From Gentiana macrophylla (Eukaryota; Streptophyta; Magnoliopsida; Gentianales; Gentianaceae): 64,000 nucleotides of DNA. Positions 44,860 through 56,208 of this stretch are shown in pieces. The notes beneath the pieces were generated by a model. The model was not told where the DNA came from, searched no databases, and worked only from the letters and a program-made list of their open reading frames with translations. The translations under genes were made by a program, and so were the position numbers. The stretch is from positions 75,793,299 through 75,857,298 of the forward strand of contig CM047815.1 in assembly GCA_026214975.1 (NCBI GenBank), written 5' to 3'. Positions within the stretch are counted from its first letter, which is position 1. Every line of letters begins with the position of its first letter.

Positions 44860-44985
44860 TTTCACCTATACGAAATTAACTTATTTAGAGGGCAATTACC
44901 TCCATATGCATACGGTGAGACTTGAACCCGTGACCTTGGTCACGGGGTCTCAGTTTAACCATTGAGGTAAGCCTCGTTGGTTTAA
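44860..44985 (-). mobile_element. Short tRNA-like SINE, minus strand
   Basis: In reverse: ACGAGGCTTACCTCAATGG (box A-like), GGTCACGGGTTCAAGTCTC (box B-like), then a short body and an A-run (T-run at 44859-44865 on the plus strand). Similar short words, TACATATCATA and TGCATATCAC, flank it and may be a worn target duplication. Confidence 0.6.
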
Positions 44986-45014
44986 TGCATATCACTTATG
45001 TTATAAGATTTCAT

Positions 45015-45530
45015 GTAAAGTCCAAGATTTGTATAATGTCTTGCTCATCCTTATATAAGTGTGAAATAGAAAACTTGTCAATTCGGATTAACTTTTTAGC
45101 ACAGCGAGGGCAGCGCAGTGCTCAAGATTGACCGGATCATTTATGACTCATTAAGCGCAAACTGGACCGGGTCCGAGTGCGTTATAGAATAGTATTGATT
45201 CGAACCGATCATCGATGACTCTAAGTCACACATTTGTGAGAGACGCGGTGAAGCACCTCTGACTCCTCCTGTAGGACGAACCGAGATCAATCTTGCCAAA
45301 GTCTTGGCGAAGACGCCACTTCTTTATAAAGGGGAAAATGTAAAGTTCCACATTTGTAAAGTAATGTTATGTTCATTCTTATATAAGTGTGAGACATAGA
45401 TGTTTTGTCAGTTCGGGTTAACCCTTTTACACCAAACGAGAGACGACGGTCTAAACAGTTGACCGAATCATTTATGATTCATTTAGCGCTACCAGACCCA
45501 AGATCCGAAGACCTTACATTTTATAAACAA
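45015..45530. mobile_element. TRIM-like element: two diverged direct repeats of about 170 bp
   Basis: Repeat 1 (about 45015-45185) and repeat 2 (about 45335-45510) share CTTATATAAGTGTGA, TTGTCARTTCGGRTTAAC and TTGACCGRATCATTTATGA in order. They are separated by about 160 bp of unrelated sequence. The layout fits a terminal-repeat retrotransposon in miniature. No primer site or target duplication was confirmed. Confidence 0.5.
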
Positions 45531-45952
45531 GGTATTATACTGATTCCATTTTCATTAAAACATAATTAATACACATCACTTACATATTGCAACAAGAGAA
45601 CTGAACCATATGCCATTGCTTCTTTTTTTAACAATTTTACAAGGCCCTATTCTACTTGGAATACAACACAAGGTTCCTCGGAGACTCCTTTTACTCCCAA
45701 CCTCTCGAATATGTTGCTTTATGATTAACATATAAACTACAAAGATAAATAATGCAGATTGAATGATAATTCTAAACATTGCAAAGATATATATATATAT
45801 ATATATAGAAGTAGCTAAAGAGAGGCAAAATGTATTTTAACCATTTAGAAAACAGAAAACTTTTTAGGTGGTATATTCACATGTTAATAAACAATGTAAT
45901 GTGCGAGCGTATTTTGCATATCCGCATCATGTGGATTTACCACCCAAAAACT

Positions 45953-48360
45953 TCAAAATTTCTGCCCATTCCTTTCAATACTTGTGCTTTTGTTGACAGG
46001 CCACAACTTACTGAACATACTTTTGGGTCGATGAGGAATCAGGCAGAATGATTTAGCCCTTGAGGATTTCTCTACTTCATCCAAGTACTTTTCATCAATG
46101 CCATCATCATCATCTTCTGCAGCCAATTTCATTTTCAATGTGTTAGCCATAGATTTCGATGATTTGAGCCCAGAAACGCTCCATTGATCATCAGCACGTG
46201 TCGTCATTCTTCTGTTACTAAAAGATGATGCTGCTGCTTGTGATGATGATGAATGATGATCATCTTGTGTTGCTAGCATTGCCTTGATGTTGCTAGGCAA
46301 CTCGGGCACTTGGCTACCCGACATGGCTGATCGTGATTGCTCGAAGAACAGAACTTGTACTAATACCCTCAATGGAAGAAACTCATTTTGAGCTGCATGT
46401 ATACAAGCTTGCATTGAGAGCTTTCTGCAGTCTAGAATTCTGCACAGACGCTTCCTTTCGGTTTTGTTCAGTTCTGGATGGACCTGCGTATTTTTGTTGA
46501 CAGATTTTAGAGTTTTCAAGTTACAAATGATTCGAATAAGGTGAATACTATGTCTAAATGAACAAGTTTAGAAATCAAGAACTAGCAATGAAAGGCTTTT
46601 CATTTACTATTAAAACATATTATAAGAAATGACTATATGTACCTTGAGATAAATGTCAATAGCTTTGTAAAGATCATCATGATCGACCCTCGAAAACTCT
46701 GGAATAGATTCTGCAAGAGACAAGAATTTAGACAAAGGTAAATCCACATCCTTTGCTATCTCCTGCAGATATCCGTCGACGATTTTAGCAACTTTGAGTT
46801 TTGAACTATGTGAGGCTGAGGATGATCTTCTGCTCTCTTGAAACTCGAAATCAATGTTCTCTACAGACCGTGACCTTCTCCGTTGCAAACCGCCTTTTGA
46901 TCTTGGAGGACTTGTTGGAGGGCTCTGCCCTTGCAACATGAACTGTTCTAATATGGTAATAACAACATCAACATCATACATCGTGTTCTTTGAAGACGAT
47001 GATGATGATGATGAGGGTATTAATAGATCATTAACTGTAGCCTCCTCTAACTGAATTCCCATTTTTCTTGCTAATTCAACTTTAGATGATGATGAGGCTT
47101 TAACAATGTCGGCTGCCTTAAGTAATTTCGACAAAAAACCACACGAAACAGCACCTTTTTCAGCAGGTAACAGGCTTACAATTGATTCCAAAAGCAGTCT
47201 ATGCTTTGAAGTAATTCCCTTAACTGATTCTGTATCAGATTCAGATACAATCTGACCATCAACAATCATGCATCTAGAAATGTTAAGTAGCCACCTTGCG
47301 GCGTAGACTCTCAATGCGTCGCCTATTAAAGAAGATGGCACCTTCCCTCCAGATTTGATTGCTATCATTGTTCTCCAATACAGGTCTATGCTCAATTCAG
47401 CTATGTCTTCACCCCACCAGGCTTTCGCTGTTGGTTTATTATGCCTTTGGCTCTCAGATCCATTACATGATAAATCGTCCCTTCCTCTTCTTGAATAGCT
47501 GTGTGACAAACACACTTTCGAAGGGTTGGCGTGCACTTTAGAAGCAATAGATTCAATGCATCTGCTAGTAATCCCAAGTTCTTCTGACCACATAGCAAAA
47601 GGTTTTGTGTTCTGCAATGTCAAGATTGAGTCTTTCCAACCTTGAAGTATGCAAGAATTGAAGAAAACTTCAATCTTGTATATTAGGTTGCCCTTCTCAA
47701 CATCTTCTGTCATTTGTAGATATTCTGCTGCACAACGAGTTGCTACGATGTTGTAAGCGCTAAGGGTAATGGTAATACCATAACAAAACTTAGCACATGT
47801 TTCAAACGCCTCGATTCCACCGGGAAAATCCGGTAATTGGATTATTTGGTGCTGTAAAGACTCAAGATTTTCTGCACACAACTTTTGCAGGCGTAGACAC
47901 TTGGACAACAGTGGAAACTGCAGAGTAAACAAAAACTCAAATTCATCAAATCCACAAAACAAGACAACATATGGTCATGAGACAGAGTAGGGGACAGAGA
48001 TCCCAAACAGGTTTAGTTGGTGGTCTAGTTGAGTGTGTGTGTGTTGTGGGGGGGGGGGTGGGGGGGTGGGGGGGGGGGAGGGGAGTACCTTGTGAAGCAG
48101 AAATCTTGTTCCCTTCACCTGGACAATAAGATCACTAGAGACCTCTGAGGAGACTGACCTGCATCAAGTAAAAATTAAAGAAGCCCTTTACTTCTTGCCT
48201 TTGCTATGCAAATCCCAAAAAGACTTGACATAAAAATTATATACTAAAAGTTAAAAAAAATATGCAAATGCCCAAAAAGTTAAAAAAGATGAAAACTTCA
48301 CCTGATGGTCTCAGTTGTAAAGAAAGTGTCAGGCCGAGATCCTAGCTTCATAAACTTCAT
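45953..48360 (-). CDS. NPH3/RPT2-like (NRL) BTB-NPH3 domain protein, four exons
   Basis: Exons 48302-48360, 48089-48158, 46643-47917 and 45953-46483 join at GT-AG sites in frame to about 644 residues. The start [16 protein letters not shown] is typical of NRL proteins of the At1g67900/NPY type. The BTB part spans about residues 28-115 ([24 protein letters not shown]). The NPH3 domain starts at about 210 ([16 protein letters not shown]) and includes the signature [10 protein letters not shown] before exon 4 ([18 protein letters not shown]). The tail is Ser/Asp-rich. Family members act with CUL3 and phototropins or in auxin transport; this member's exact role is unknown. All four exons are open, so it appears functional. 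Confidence 0.93.
48048..48084 (+). repeat. G-rich run in intron 2 of the NRL gene
   Basis: Thirty-seven bases, nearly all G with single T or A breaks (GTGGGGGGGTGGGGG type), lie only four bases from the exon 2 donor. The transcript would carry the C-rich complement. The plus strand could form quadruplexes. Confidence 0.9.
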
Positions 48361-50284
48361 CTCTGAAACTTTTTGCTTTTTATTTTGTGGGGCAAGACTA
48401 TATCTATTTATTAACAGAGATTAAGCAATTCTATGATAGATTTAGACAAAACCAACTTCACAGTAGCTGAAATCCAGACCATTCAGGGCCCCCAACTTAT
48501 TATGGACCTTTCTTCTTCAAGCCGCATGCAATACATACATAATTGTCGTTTTGTTGAAGATTGATTTTACCATTATAACAAATCATAATCCCATTTTCCA
48601 CTTGCAATTCCACTGTATTTGCAAACCAATACTTAAAACTGTTGCCAGAAATTAAGATATCTCAAAAGCAAGAATCCAGCAACCACATATTATAAAAAAA
48701 AAAGCTCAACTTCTTGCTGCGATATAAATGATAGAACCAAGAAATTGAAAGGTTGTAAATTTATGTAGTTTCCTTCAAATCCAGTATTGGGAAGTTGTAC
48801 ATGAAATTAGAAAGCATAGAAAGAAGGCATCCCATAAAGATTTAGATCAAACTTTTAAGAGTGGAAAGCAAATTCTAAAGAAAGGATTTTTTTTTTTCAT
48901 TAAAGAAGAAAAAGCAACAAAGCTACTTCAACACTAGAATTAAAGTGTTACTGAATATAGAAATGAGAGACGGACCACATTAGTATTAAAATAAAATAAA
49001 AAGACAGGGCTAGAACCTGAAAATTTTAAGGTTTTCGGTTGGCGCAAAAGAGAATCCAATCATTCCCCTTAGGCTTAGGGATCGCCATATATGTATGTGT
49101 ATGTTCTTGCAACGTACTGTAACTTGTTGTAATTAAGTCGGTTGAAAGTTGAAATGGATTCGTCTTTAAGTTTGGTTAGGTAGTCAATGTATGCCAGCGT
49201 GCAATCAGCAATGAGAGAAAAGGCGAAACCCACCACCTTCTTATCCTGCGCCCACTAGGGTCCTCCTTTCTCATCATTATTATTCCAACTAATTTTTATT
49301 ACTACTATCGCCATTCACTATCAACAGTTGATGTATTATCACAACATTATATCATTACTTTTATTGTATATCAGTCATCGTACACGTAGCAGTCATCGGA
49401 CGTTGAGCAGAGTATTGAAAGTCACCTCAACAAATAGGTCAACATGAACACAGCTCAATATAGACCTCAGTGAGATTAATCTGAACACATCGCATGTTGC
49501 TTTTTTAATGATAAACCAACATGACGCGGGTCGTCCTATGTCCCTCCTACACGGCAAGACGTAATACGTCTACGGTTCCATGTTGTTGACGTCGTACAGG
49601 TCACCTTGGTCACTTATATGATGTCGGTCGTGTCCGATTCCAGATAACGGCTACTCTCCATTAAATGGACGCCTCAAAATTACGCAGACATTACACCACG
49701 ATTGTAACTGTTTCAATAATGGCTATGATATTGTCACTCTCATTATGACATGATCTATAACTGCTCCATGATCTCCGCTCCCACCATCAAAACGTGCGGT
49801 AATGCATTTACCTGTGATGGATCTCTAAATAAAGAGACCATCATTCACATTCTTAGGTATGCGCACACCCCACTCGGAATTATAGTTATTTATAATTTCT
49901 TCACATCAATATTGATTGGAGTGTCGGAATGGTCGCCAGAGACCAACTTTGGACCCTTTACTTTGTTGTTTTACAGAGCCTAAATTCAAAAGATACTTGG
50001 ATCATCCTTACGAAGTCCAATTACTGGTATTACATTGGAGTTATTAAACCATAAGATATTCAACATCGTCAAATGGCGCCATTGGTCCTATGTACAAACG
50101 ATCGAAGGCTCTGCATGTGCAGTACATAGAGGGAGGAGAAAACCAAACTGCGCCTAGGCCAATTCAAATCGAGAACGATATACGGAAGGCCAACACTATC
50201 TTTATGATAACAAATGGATATATTATCATTTGTCCAAGCTGAAAAAGCAAGCAAAATTTCTCTATCCTCATTGAGCAGGGAAAA
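48361..50284. other. Upstream region of the NRL gene and unannotated sequence
   Basis: The first kilobase is probably 5' leader and promoter of the NRL gene, but I could not fix a transcription start; CATATATGG in reverse near 49090 is one TATA candidate. From about 49390 the sequence contains CATGTTG pairs and worn gag-like pieces leading to the Tat fragment at 50285. No complete gene is seen. Confidence 0.5.
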
Positions 50285-51735
50285 AAGCAAAACTTATGGT
50301 GAAGTCACATTTGGCCAAGAGGATACGATTCCCCTAATAAATAATAAGCAATGAAGATTTGGTCATTGATGCCATAATTCATAGGCATCTTGTTAAACAT
50401 ATTAGTGTGGACACTAGAAGTGCAATTTACATCCTCCATTACAACATTTTTTTGTCCATACAACTTACAAAGAAGGATCTCACACATATATTTTCTTGGG
50501 TTCATAGGGCCACCAGTGCAATCTTTGGGCATGGTCCGATTGAACACAACCTTTGGGAAAGAGCCATATAGAAGGACTAGTGGTGAATTATGTAATGGTT
50601 GAAGAGTCAATTGCCTTAAATGTTTTAATTGGAAGGCCAGTCTTAAATGAATTAAAGGCAATCATATACGTTGTCCTCATCAGCATGAAATTCACCACCT
50701 TGGATGGAACAATGTTAACAGAAATGAAGGGTGATGTGAAAGTGGTCAGGAGCTTCTACACAGGCACCATATAAAATAAAAGGAAGGAGCCGATTCGGCA
50801 GGTTCTGATGGAAGACCTGCTTCGAACCCGATTGGAGTCTGAAGACCCAATCAAAGGTGTAAGTTTGTGGCTAAATAAGCCAGATCAAATCGTAGATATC
50901 CTCGATCCAGAGAAAATGGTTGAAAAAACTATTCCATGAGTTTGCTGAGATATTCACTTGTGTAGCTACAGATATGCCCGGAATATCGACCGACCAGGCA
51001 GTTCATAAACTCAACATAGACCCAGAACACAAGCTAGTTTGGAAAAATAAGCGACACTTCACCTTAAACAGAAATAAATCAATAGAGAAAGAAGTGGAGA
51101 AATTATTGGAAGCTATGATTATGAAAGAGTGTTTCTATCCACCATGTCTTGTCATGATCGTGAAGCCAAATAACAATTGGAGAATGTTCATAGATTTCAC
51201 CGAACTCAATAAAGCTATCCTATGGACTACTATCCTCTACCAAGAATTGACATATTGGTAGATTCAATGGTAGGCTTTGAAGTCTTTGATTTCTACACAT
51301 ATAAACGATACCATAAAATTAAGATGGCCGAAGAAGACATGGATAAAAACTTCTTCATTATTGAGGTCGGCATCTTTTGTTATGTAACCATGCCATTTGG
51401 ACTCAAAAATGAAGGAGCAACTTACCAGAGGCAGGTCAACACGACCTTTGTTGATCAGATCGGCAAATGCATGAATGTGTATGTAGATGACTTACTGGTC
51501 AAAAGAAGATCTCTGGCTGAATACTTTAGCAACCTAAGAGAGGTCTTTAAGGTACTCCTAGAACCAACATGAGGCAGGACCCTGAGAAGTGCACTTTTGG
51601 CGTTCATTTTGGGAAATTTATGGGTTATATGGTATCCAAAGAAGGGATTGAAGCCAATCAAGATACGGTCGACATACTTTGGAATATGCCTCCACCTAAG
51701 AATGTGAAGGAGGTACCCACCTAAGAATGGGTAAT
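50285..51735 (+). pseudogene. Tat element E: protease and reverse transcriptase fragment
   Basis: The protease (about 50360-50760) reads LVIDAIIHRHLVKHISVDTRSAIYILHYN, with Arg in place of the Gly of DTG, then LNVLIGRPVLNELKA. RT motifs are FAEIFTCVATDMPGIS, KPNNNWRMFIDFTELNK, YVTMPFGLKNEGATYQRQV and NVYVDDLLVK (YVDD near 51478). The end CTFGVHFGKFMGYMVSKEGI to PPPKNVKEV stops where RNase H should start. Many substitutions and several shifts mark it as older than Tat A and B. Confidence 0.85.
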
Positions 51736-52917
51736 ACAACTAGTCATACATCCAACATAGGACTTAGGGACCCATGGTACTCCGTTCAGTACATCGCAAG
51801 GTCACTAACTACAAAACAAGTAGGAACACATAAAATGCATAAGTTTTGTGCTATCATCTATATCTAACCTACTTGAGCATACAAAGACAATAAGAACACC
51901 TTCCAACCTATCTTCACTACTTGCATGAAAACAATTTACGTCAAATATCCACAAAACAGATAAACATTCAAAAACACAGTTTACGTCACAGAGTGACGTT
52001 TTGGTCGTGAGCTTTCCGGGAGAGTGGCCCGGAAAGCGGCTCAAACATTTACTACAACATGACTTAGCAGATACTCGACAACACCCAATCATGTCCAGTT
52101 TCGTGCAATTTAACAGAAAACAGTAACCAAAACAACTTTAAAACATAATCTTTAAACTAAAAATGGAACATTTTACTAAGAAGAACTCCATACCTTTAGA
52201 CGAGCCGAAACCTATGTGAGTCTACGAACAAACGGTAACCACTAACATCAATTCTAAGATCTCCAACTTAATAAAGATTAAAAATTACGTAAAAAATGAG
52301 GGGCTATGATGATTATCTTCACAAGTTGACTTTAAGCCTGAAACTGCTGTTGGAATCAAAACCGCTTCGATATCACTACTTTGATATGCAGAACGAAACA
52401 TAGAGTCAACCGAACTGCCCAGAAACTAAGTTTGAGGTGCTTTCCCGGGAGAGTGGATGGGAAAGCATGCGACCCTTTTATGAAAACTGGGGAAAACATA
52501 AACTGATGATGCATAGGGCTAACTGGAGTTCTTTTTATTGGTTTTTCCTAAGTCCTAGGTCGGTTTAAGAATCCCGGGGCTCGAGAAAGGATAAAAAGAA
52601 AAGGAAGAAGGACAAAATACCCTTACGTGGAGGTGAGGTGTTTTACAATACCGATACACGACGATCTCAATGGTCTCTGAGTCGACTACTGCGACCACGA
52701 CTTTGAACCATGATTGAGATGGTGAATCACTTTGTACACCCGTCATTTGTTACAAATAAGTTTGTCATTTGTAACCGAAGTGGTATAGCAACATATACAA
52801 CATCATGTAAAGTGTCATATAGATAATTGACATATATATAATATGTATAATATTTTTTATAATTATGTAAAAGATTATACTATCGGGTAGTGTTGAAAGA
52901 GATTTTGGTCAAGCGTT
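51736..52917. other. Unclassified repeat-like sequence with two matching hairpins
   Basis: No coding signature. Two perfect short hairpins share a loop core (52011-52037 and 52439-52466). GTTACAAA and TTTGTAAC form an inverted pair at about 52750-52776. The general look is of an LTR, perhaps minus strand, but no termini could be proven. Confidence 0.5.
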
Positions 52918-52922
52918 ACCTT

Positions 52923-54247
52923 TGTTGGAGATATCCCATGAAATGGGGTTAAAATGGTCAACTTTAGCGCAAATTTCGGATACGCTCCGGGGAGATTCAC
53001 TGGGAGCTTATTACGTCTAAATATTCTACTCACGGAGTAGATAATGTTTGGCTTTGGAATCACTCGATTCGGATATCGGGTGAATGAGAAATTAATGCCT
53101 AAAGTTGGTTGAAAATGTGTTGGAGATAAGAGTTGAAGGGAGTACCGACTCAATATCCCACATCGGAAAGATGGGAGACTTGAGCTCCATATATAAGGGC
53201 TAGTGTATGATTCTTATAAATGTGCCCCGAAGGCAAGCGCACTTTGTGCGGGAGGAGGACTTAGATATTTCCACACGCGCGCCCGTCCCCGCCGTCCGTC
53301 CGGCTCGGCTCGAGCTCGGTTCGGTTCGGGTGTTACTATTAATTTTTTGGACAAAATTTCCTTTGAAATTAACCAGGAATTAATTAGTTAATCGTGAGAC
53401 GGTTGGAAGGTTCCAGAATAATGTGGAAACGAATTCTGATTAATTAAGTCGGTTCGGAATTAATTTAATTAAATTAATTTTGAAATTGTATGATTATTTT
53501 CGGCTAGAAATAACTTTTCTTAAGGGAAAAGTCGAGCGATTAAATCATCAGACCAATAAGAATTTAGAAGACACGTCATCCGACCAATCGAAATTGTGGA
53601 AATAGTTGGCCAATTTTAATTAATTATTTTCGCCCTATTTCTTTTCAGGGAAAAGTCGATGATGTGTTACGCCAATCACATTCAAGCGTTGGCCTCCTCT
53701 CCACTATATAAAAAGGACCCCAATGATGAAGGTTGAAGCATTCGATTTTCTCTTGTCTTTTCCACCACCAATGTAGTGTCATATAGATATAGTCATTCAT
53801 GTAGATCTAGATATTGAGTCGAAGAGAAGTCGGAGCACTCTGTAAGTTATTGGAGCTCGGATTTTTGAAGTGCCTCTAAATCCGAGACGTAAAGCCGTTG
53901 TATCTTGGGAGACAGATTCTGCATGACTACCGTGCGCACCATACCGGAGCAATTTGTCTTAAGGAAAAGAGTTAATCTACTCGCTTCGGTTTGTCATTTA
54001 TTTATGCATCGCACTTAATTTTCAAGTCAAATCTATATCTTGTGATAGTTTAATTGATAGATCTATCATATACTTGTGTTAATCTATTAGATCTACACTG
54101 TGTAGTTGCTTTAACTTGTGAGATCTACATAGTAAATTAATTTTATTTTCGAGTTATTTATTTTCTAATAAATAATCCGTAATTAATTTCTGGTAATTTC
54201 GGATCTGTTCCGTAAATCACTCCACACACGATACACGTATCCCAACA
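52923..54247 (+). mobile_element. Solo LTR, 1325 bp, TSD ACCTT
   Basis: It starts TGTTGGAGATATCCC and ends GTATCCCAACA. ACCTT lies directly outside both ends (52918-52922 and 54248-54252). There is no primer site or coding sequence beyond either end, so internal recombination between two LTRs is the likely origin. Two TATA-like boxes lie on the plus strand: CCATATATAAGG (53189) and CTATATAAAAAGG (53704), the latter better placed for a U3/R start. The family was not named; long LTRs of this build occur in plant copia elements. Confidence 0.9.
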
Positions 54248-54252
54248 ACCTT

Positions 54253-54620
54253 TAAATAAGAGTTAGATTATATAAGCACGATCTGCATCGAACTCCGGAT
54301 TAGTCGGATCAGTTGGTCTCAGATACCACGGGGTTTAAGCTAAAAAAAAAAAAAAAGAATATTAGGATGGTCGAACTATAAGATTTGTTTTACCTGATCT
54401 TCAGTAAGATCATGTGTTTTGATACATATTGTGACCACATGTGCTGTGTGCACTTATCATTTTCTTTAGATATATTGTAGACAAACGATAGTAACGCCTT
54501 AAATGTTTCTTCCAACGCCTACGGTCACATCCTCTGCAGATTATGTAAGTTAAACAGTAACTGTAATTATACACTACCATTCAACGTTAATCCGACACTA
54601 TATTGGCATTATAATATAAA
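54253..54620. other. Intergenic, no feature supported
   Basis: AT-rich sequence with an A run at 54341-54356. The opening part (TCGAACTCCGGATTAGTCGG, GTCTCAGATACCACGGGG) is reminiscent of old retroelement leaders, but nothing definite can be said. Confidence 0.5.
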
Positions 54621-54959
54621 GAGTAGTGATACATCCACTATTCATCTTACCACAACACAATCAACACTGTTCATTTTGTTGGGACCCATCATAATAAATA
54701 ATACATCATTCTAATTAATGGAAATAAAGCATGTTGTGGAAAGTACACTACACATATATACCATTTTCCATAATATAAATTAAGAAAAATGATATGTGCA
54801 CTACACTTGTGTGTAGTGCACAAACCACTACATGTGTGAATGCATTTGATTAAAGTGATCAATTATTTTTTGTGGTGGTCTCAACAGAATATGTGGTGTT
54901 GATTGTGTTAATAATAAGATGTTAATATTGAAAGAGTAGTAGTGAATGTATCACTACTC
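54621..54959. mobile_element. MITE, about 340 bp, TIR GAGTAGTGATACAT
   Basis: The left end GAGTAGTGATACATCCACTA and the reverse complement of the right end, GAGTAGTGATACATTCACTA, match at 19 of 20 positions, and similarity continues inward (ATCTTA). ATAAA at 54616-54620 and 54960-54964 may be the target duplication. A related internal segment lies at about 44468-44575. The superfamily was not determined. Confidence 0.75.
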
Positions 54960-55191
54960 ATAAATTAAAGGATTTACTTCTTTGAGAAAAACATAAACAC
55001 AATTTACCTTTAATCAACCTTACTTGATTGGAATAAGATGTGATGAGCATGTCCATGAATAGAATACAGAAAAGTAAGCATGGAGTTGAGTTAGGTGATA
55101 AAGAGGTGCTGCTGAAAATAGGACAGCATTTTGAGAAGTTATTGTGTGGTGAGGGAATTTAAGGTGAAGTGACGAGTGAAATGATCAGAAA

Positions 55192-55273
55192 CACACAGTT
55201 TAAATATAAAATAAAACTGTGTGGTGTAGAGGCTGCCACACGGTATCTCTGCACCGTGTGGAGACACCACACA
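55192..55273. repeat. Nest of perfect alternative hairpins
   Basis: Arm pairs: CACACAGTTT with AAACTGTGTG (55192-55201, 55214-55223); TGTGTGGTGT with ACACCACACA (55218-55227, 55264-55273); CCACACGGT with ACCGTGTGG (55236-55244, 55253-55261). The third lies inside the second. The first overlaps the second, so they are mutually exclusive. Confidence 0.85.
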
Positions 55274-56208
55274 ATATTCTCCCAAGGATTTTTGTATCAC
55301 TGTCAATGGTGGTTTTTCTTTTTCAAGTGCTTCAACTGTTCTGTCATATTGGCCTTAGAAAGACTTCCAAAGAGGAGACACAAATTTTATCACTAAAATA
55401 ATATAAAATAATACATATCCCTATTTTACTGATCTCAATTCAAAACCTCCATAACAAAGATTCATATCCTTATCCCTATAACATTTCAAATAATATTAAA
55501 TAATACATATTCTACCTCACCACCCTATTTATACACATTAAATATTTATTATTTCACTCCAAAGAAGATCACTATCCCTATCCCTATAATTTTTAATAAT
55601 TAAATATGTTTAGGCGTGAATAAATCGTCCTCATAAGTAGGGATCTGACTTGTTCATATCCCTAAAAATAAACGAGGATAGGGCATACCTGCTTGGAAGT
55701 TTATTTTAAAGTAAACTCTATTTTTATCTTCACTTTAGGGATAGAGCACTATATAGAACCTGTCACGAAAGCACTTATCTTTCTTCTTTCTTTCTTTCTT
55801 TCTTTCTTTCTTTTTTTTTTTTTTGTTGAGAAATAGGCTGATCAAAATTTCCCTTTTCTTATTATTCTTCTTCGATAAAAAAAAGCCCTTTTCTTTCTTT
55901 AGTTTAACACACACGAGAATGATACACACAAATTTGAGCCAATCTGGTATTGCAAGAACAATTGGCAAAACCAGTGTCTAAACAATTGGTCGGGCATTAT
56001 CAAGACGAGCCTTGCAAATACACCTTTTTGTAATACACAAGAGTATTTTCCCTGCAATGATAACACGCAGGGGTTTAATATGCTTACCGAATTTGTGTGA
56101 AAGGTAGCAACCGTAAGCCAATTGACAATTTCAGCTATTGCTATCCATCTCGATTCATTCTCTTTTTTAGTCTGATTATGGCATGTGTCACGCTCATCTA
56201 TTCTATAG
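55274..56208. other. Intergenic, with CTTT microsatellite
   Basis: No supported gene. A (CTTT)n run followed by T occupies 55778-55824. The minus-strand frame at about 55899-56230 has no recognised family. It ends where copia relic F begins. Confidence 0.55.

Noticed and set aside
44905..44975. Possible tRNA gene on the minus strand
   Set aside because: Box A- and box B-like sequences exist but no cloverleaf could be drawn, and an A-rich tail with flanking short repeats fits a SINE.
45015..45530. Cassandra-type element with 5S rRNA in its repeats
   Set aside because: The repeats do not contain the conserved 5S internal promoter words; only a general TRIM layout is supported.
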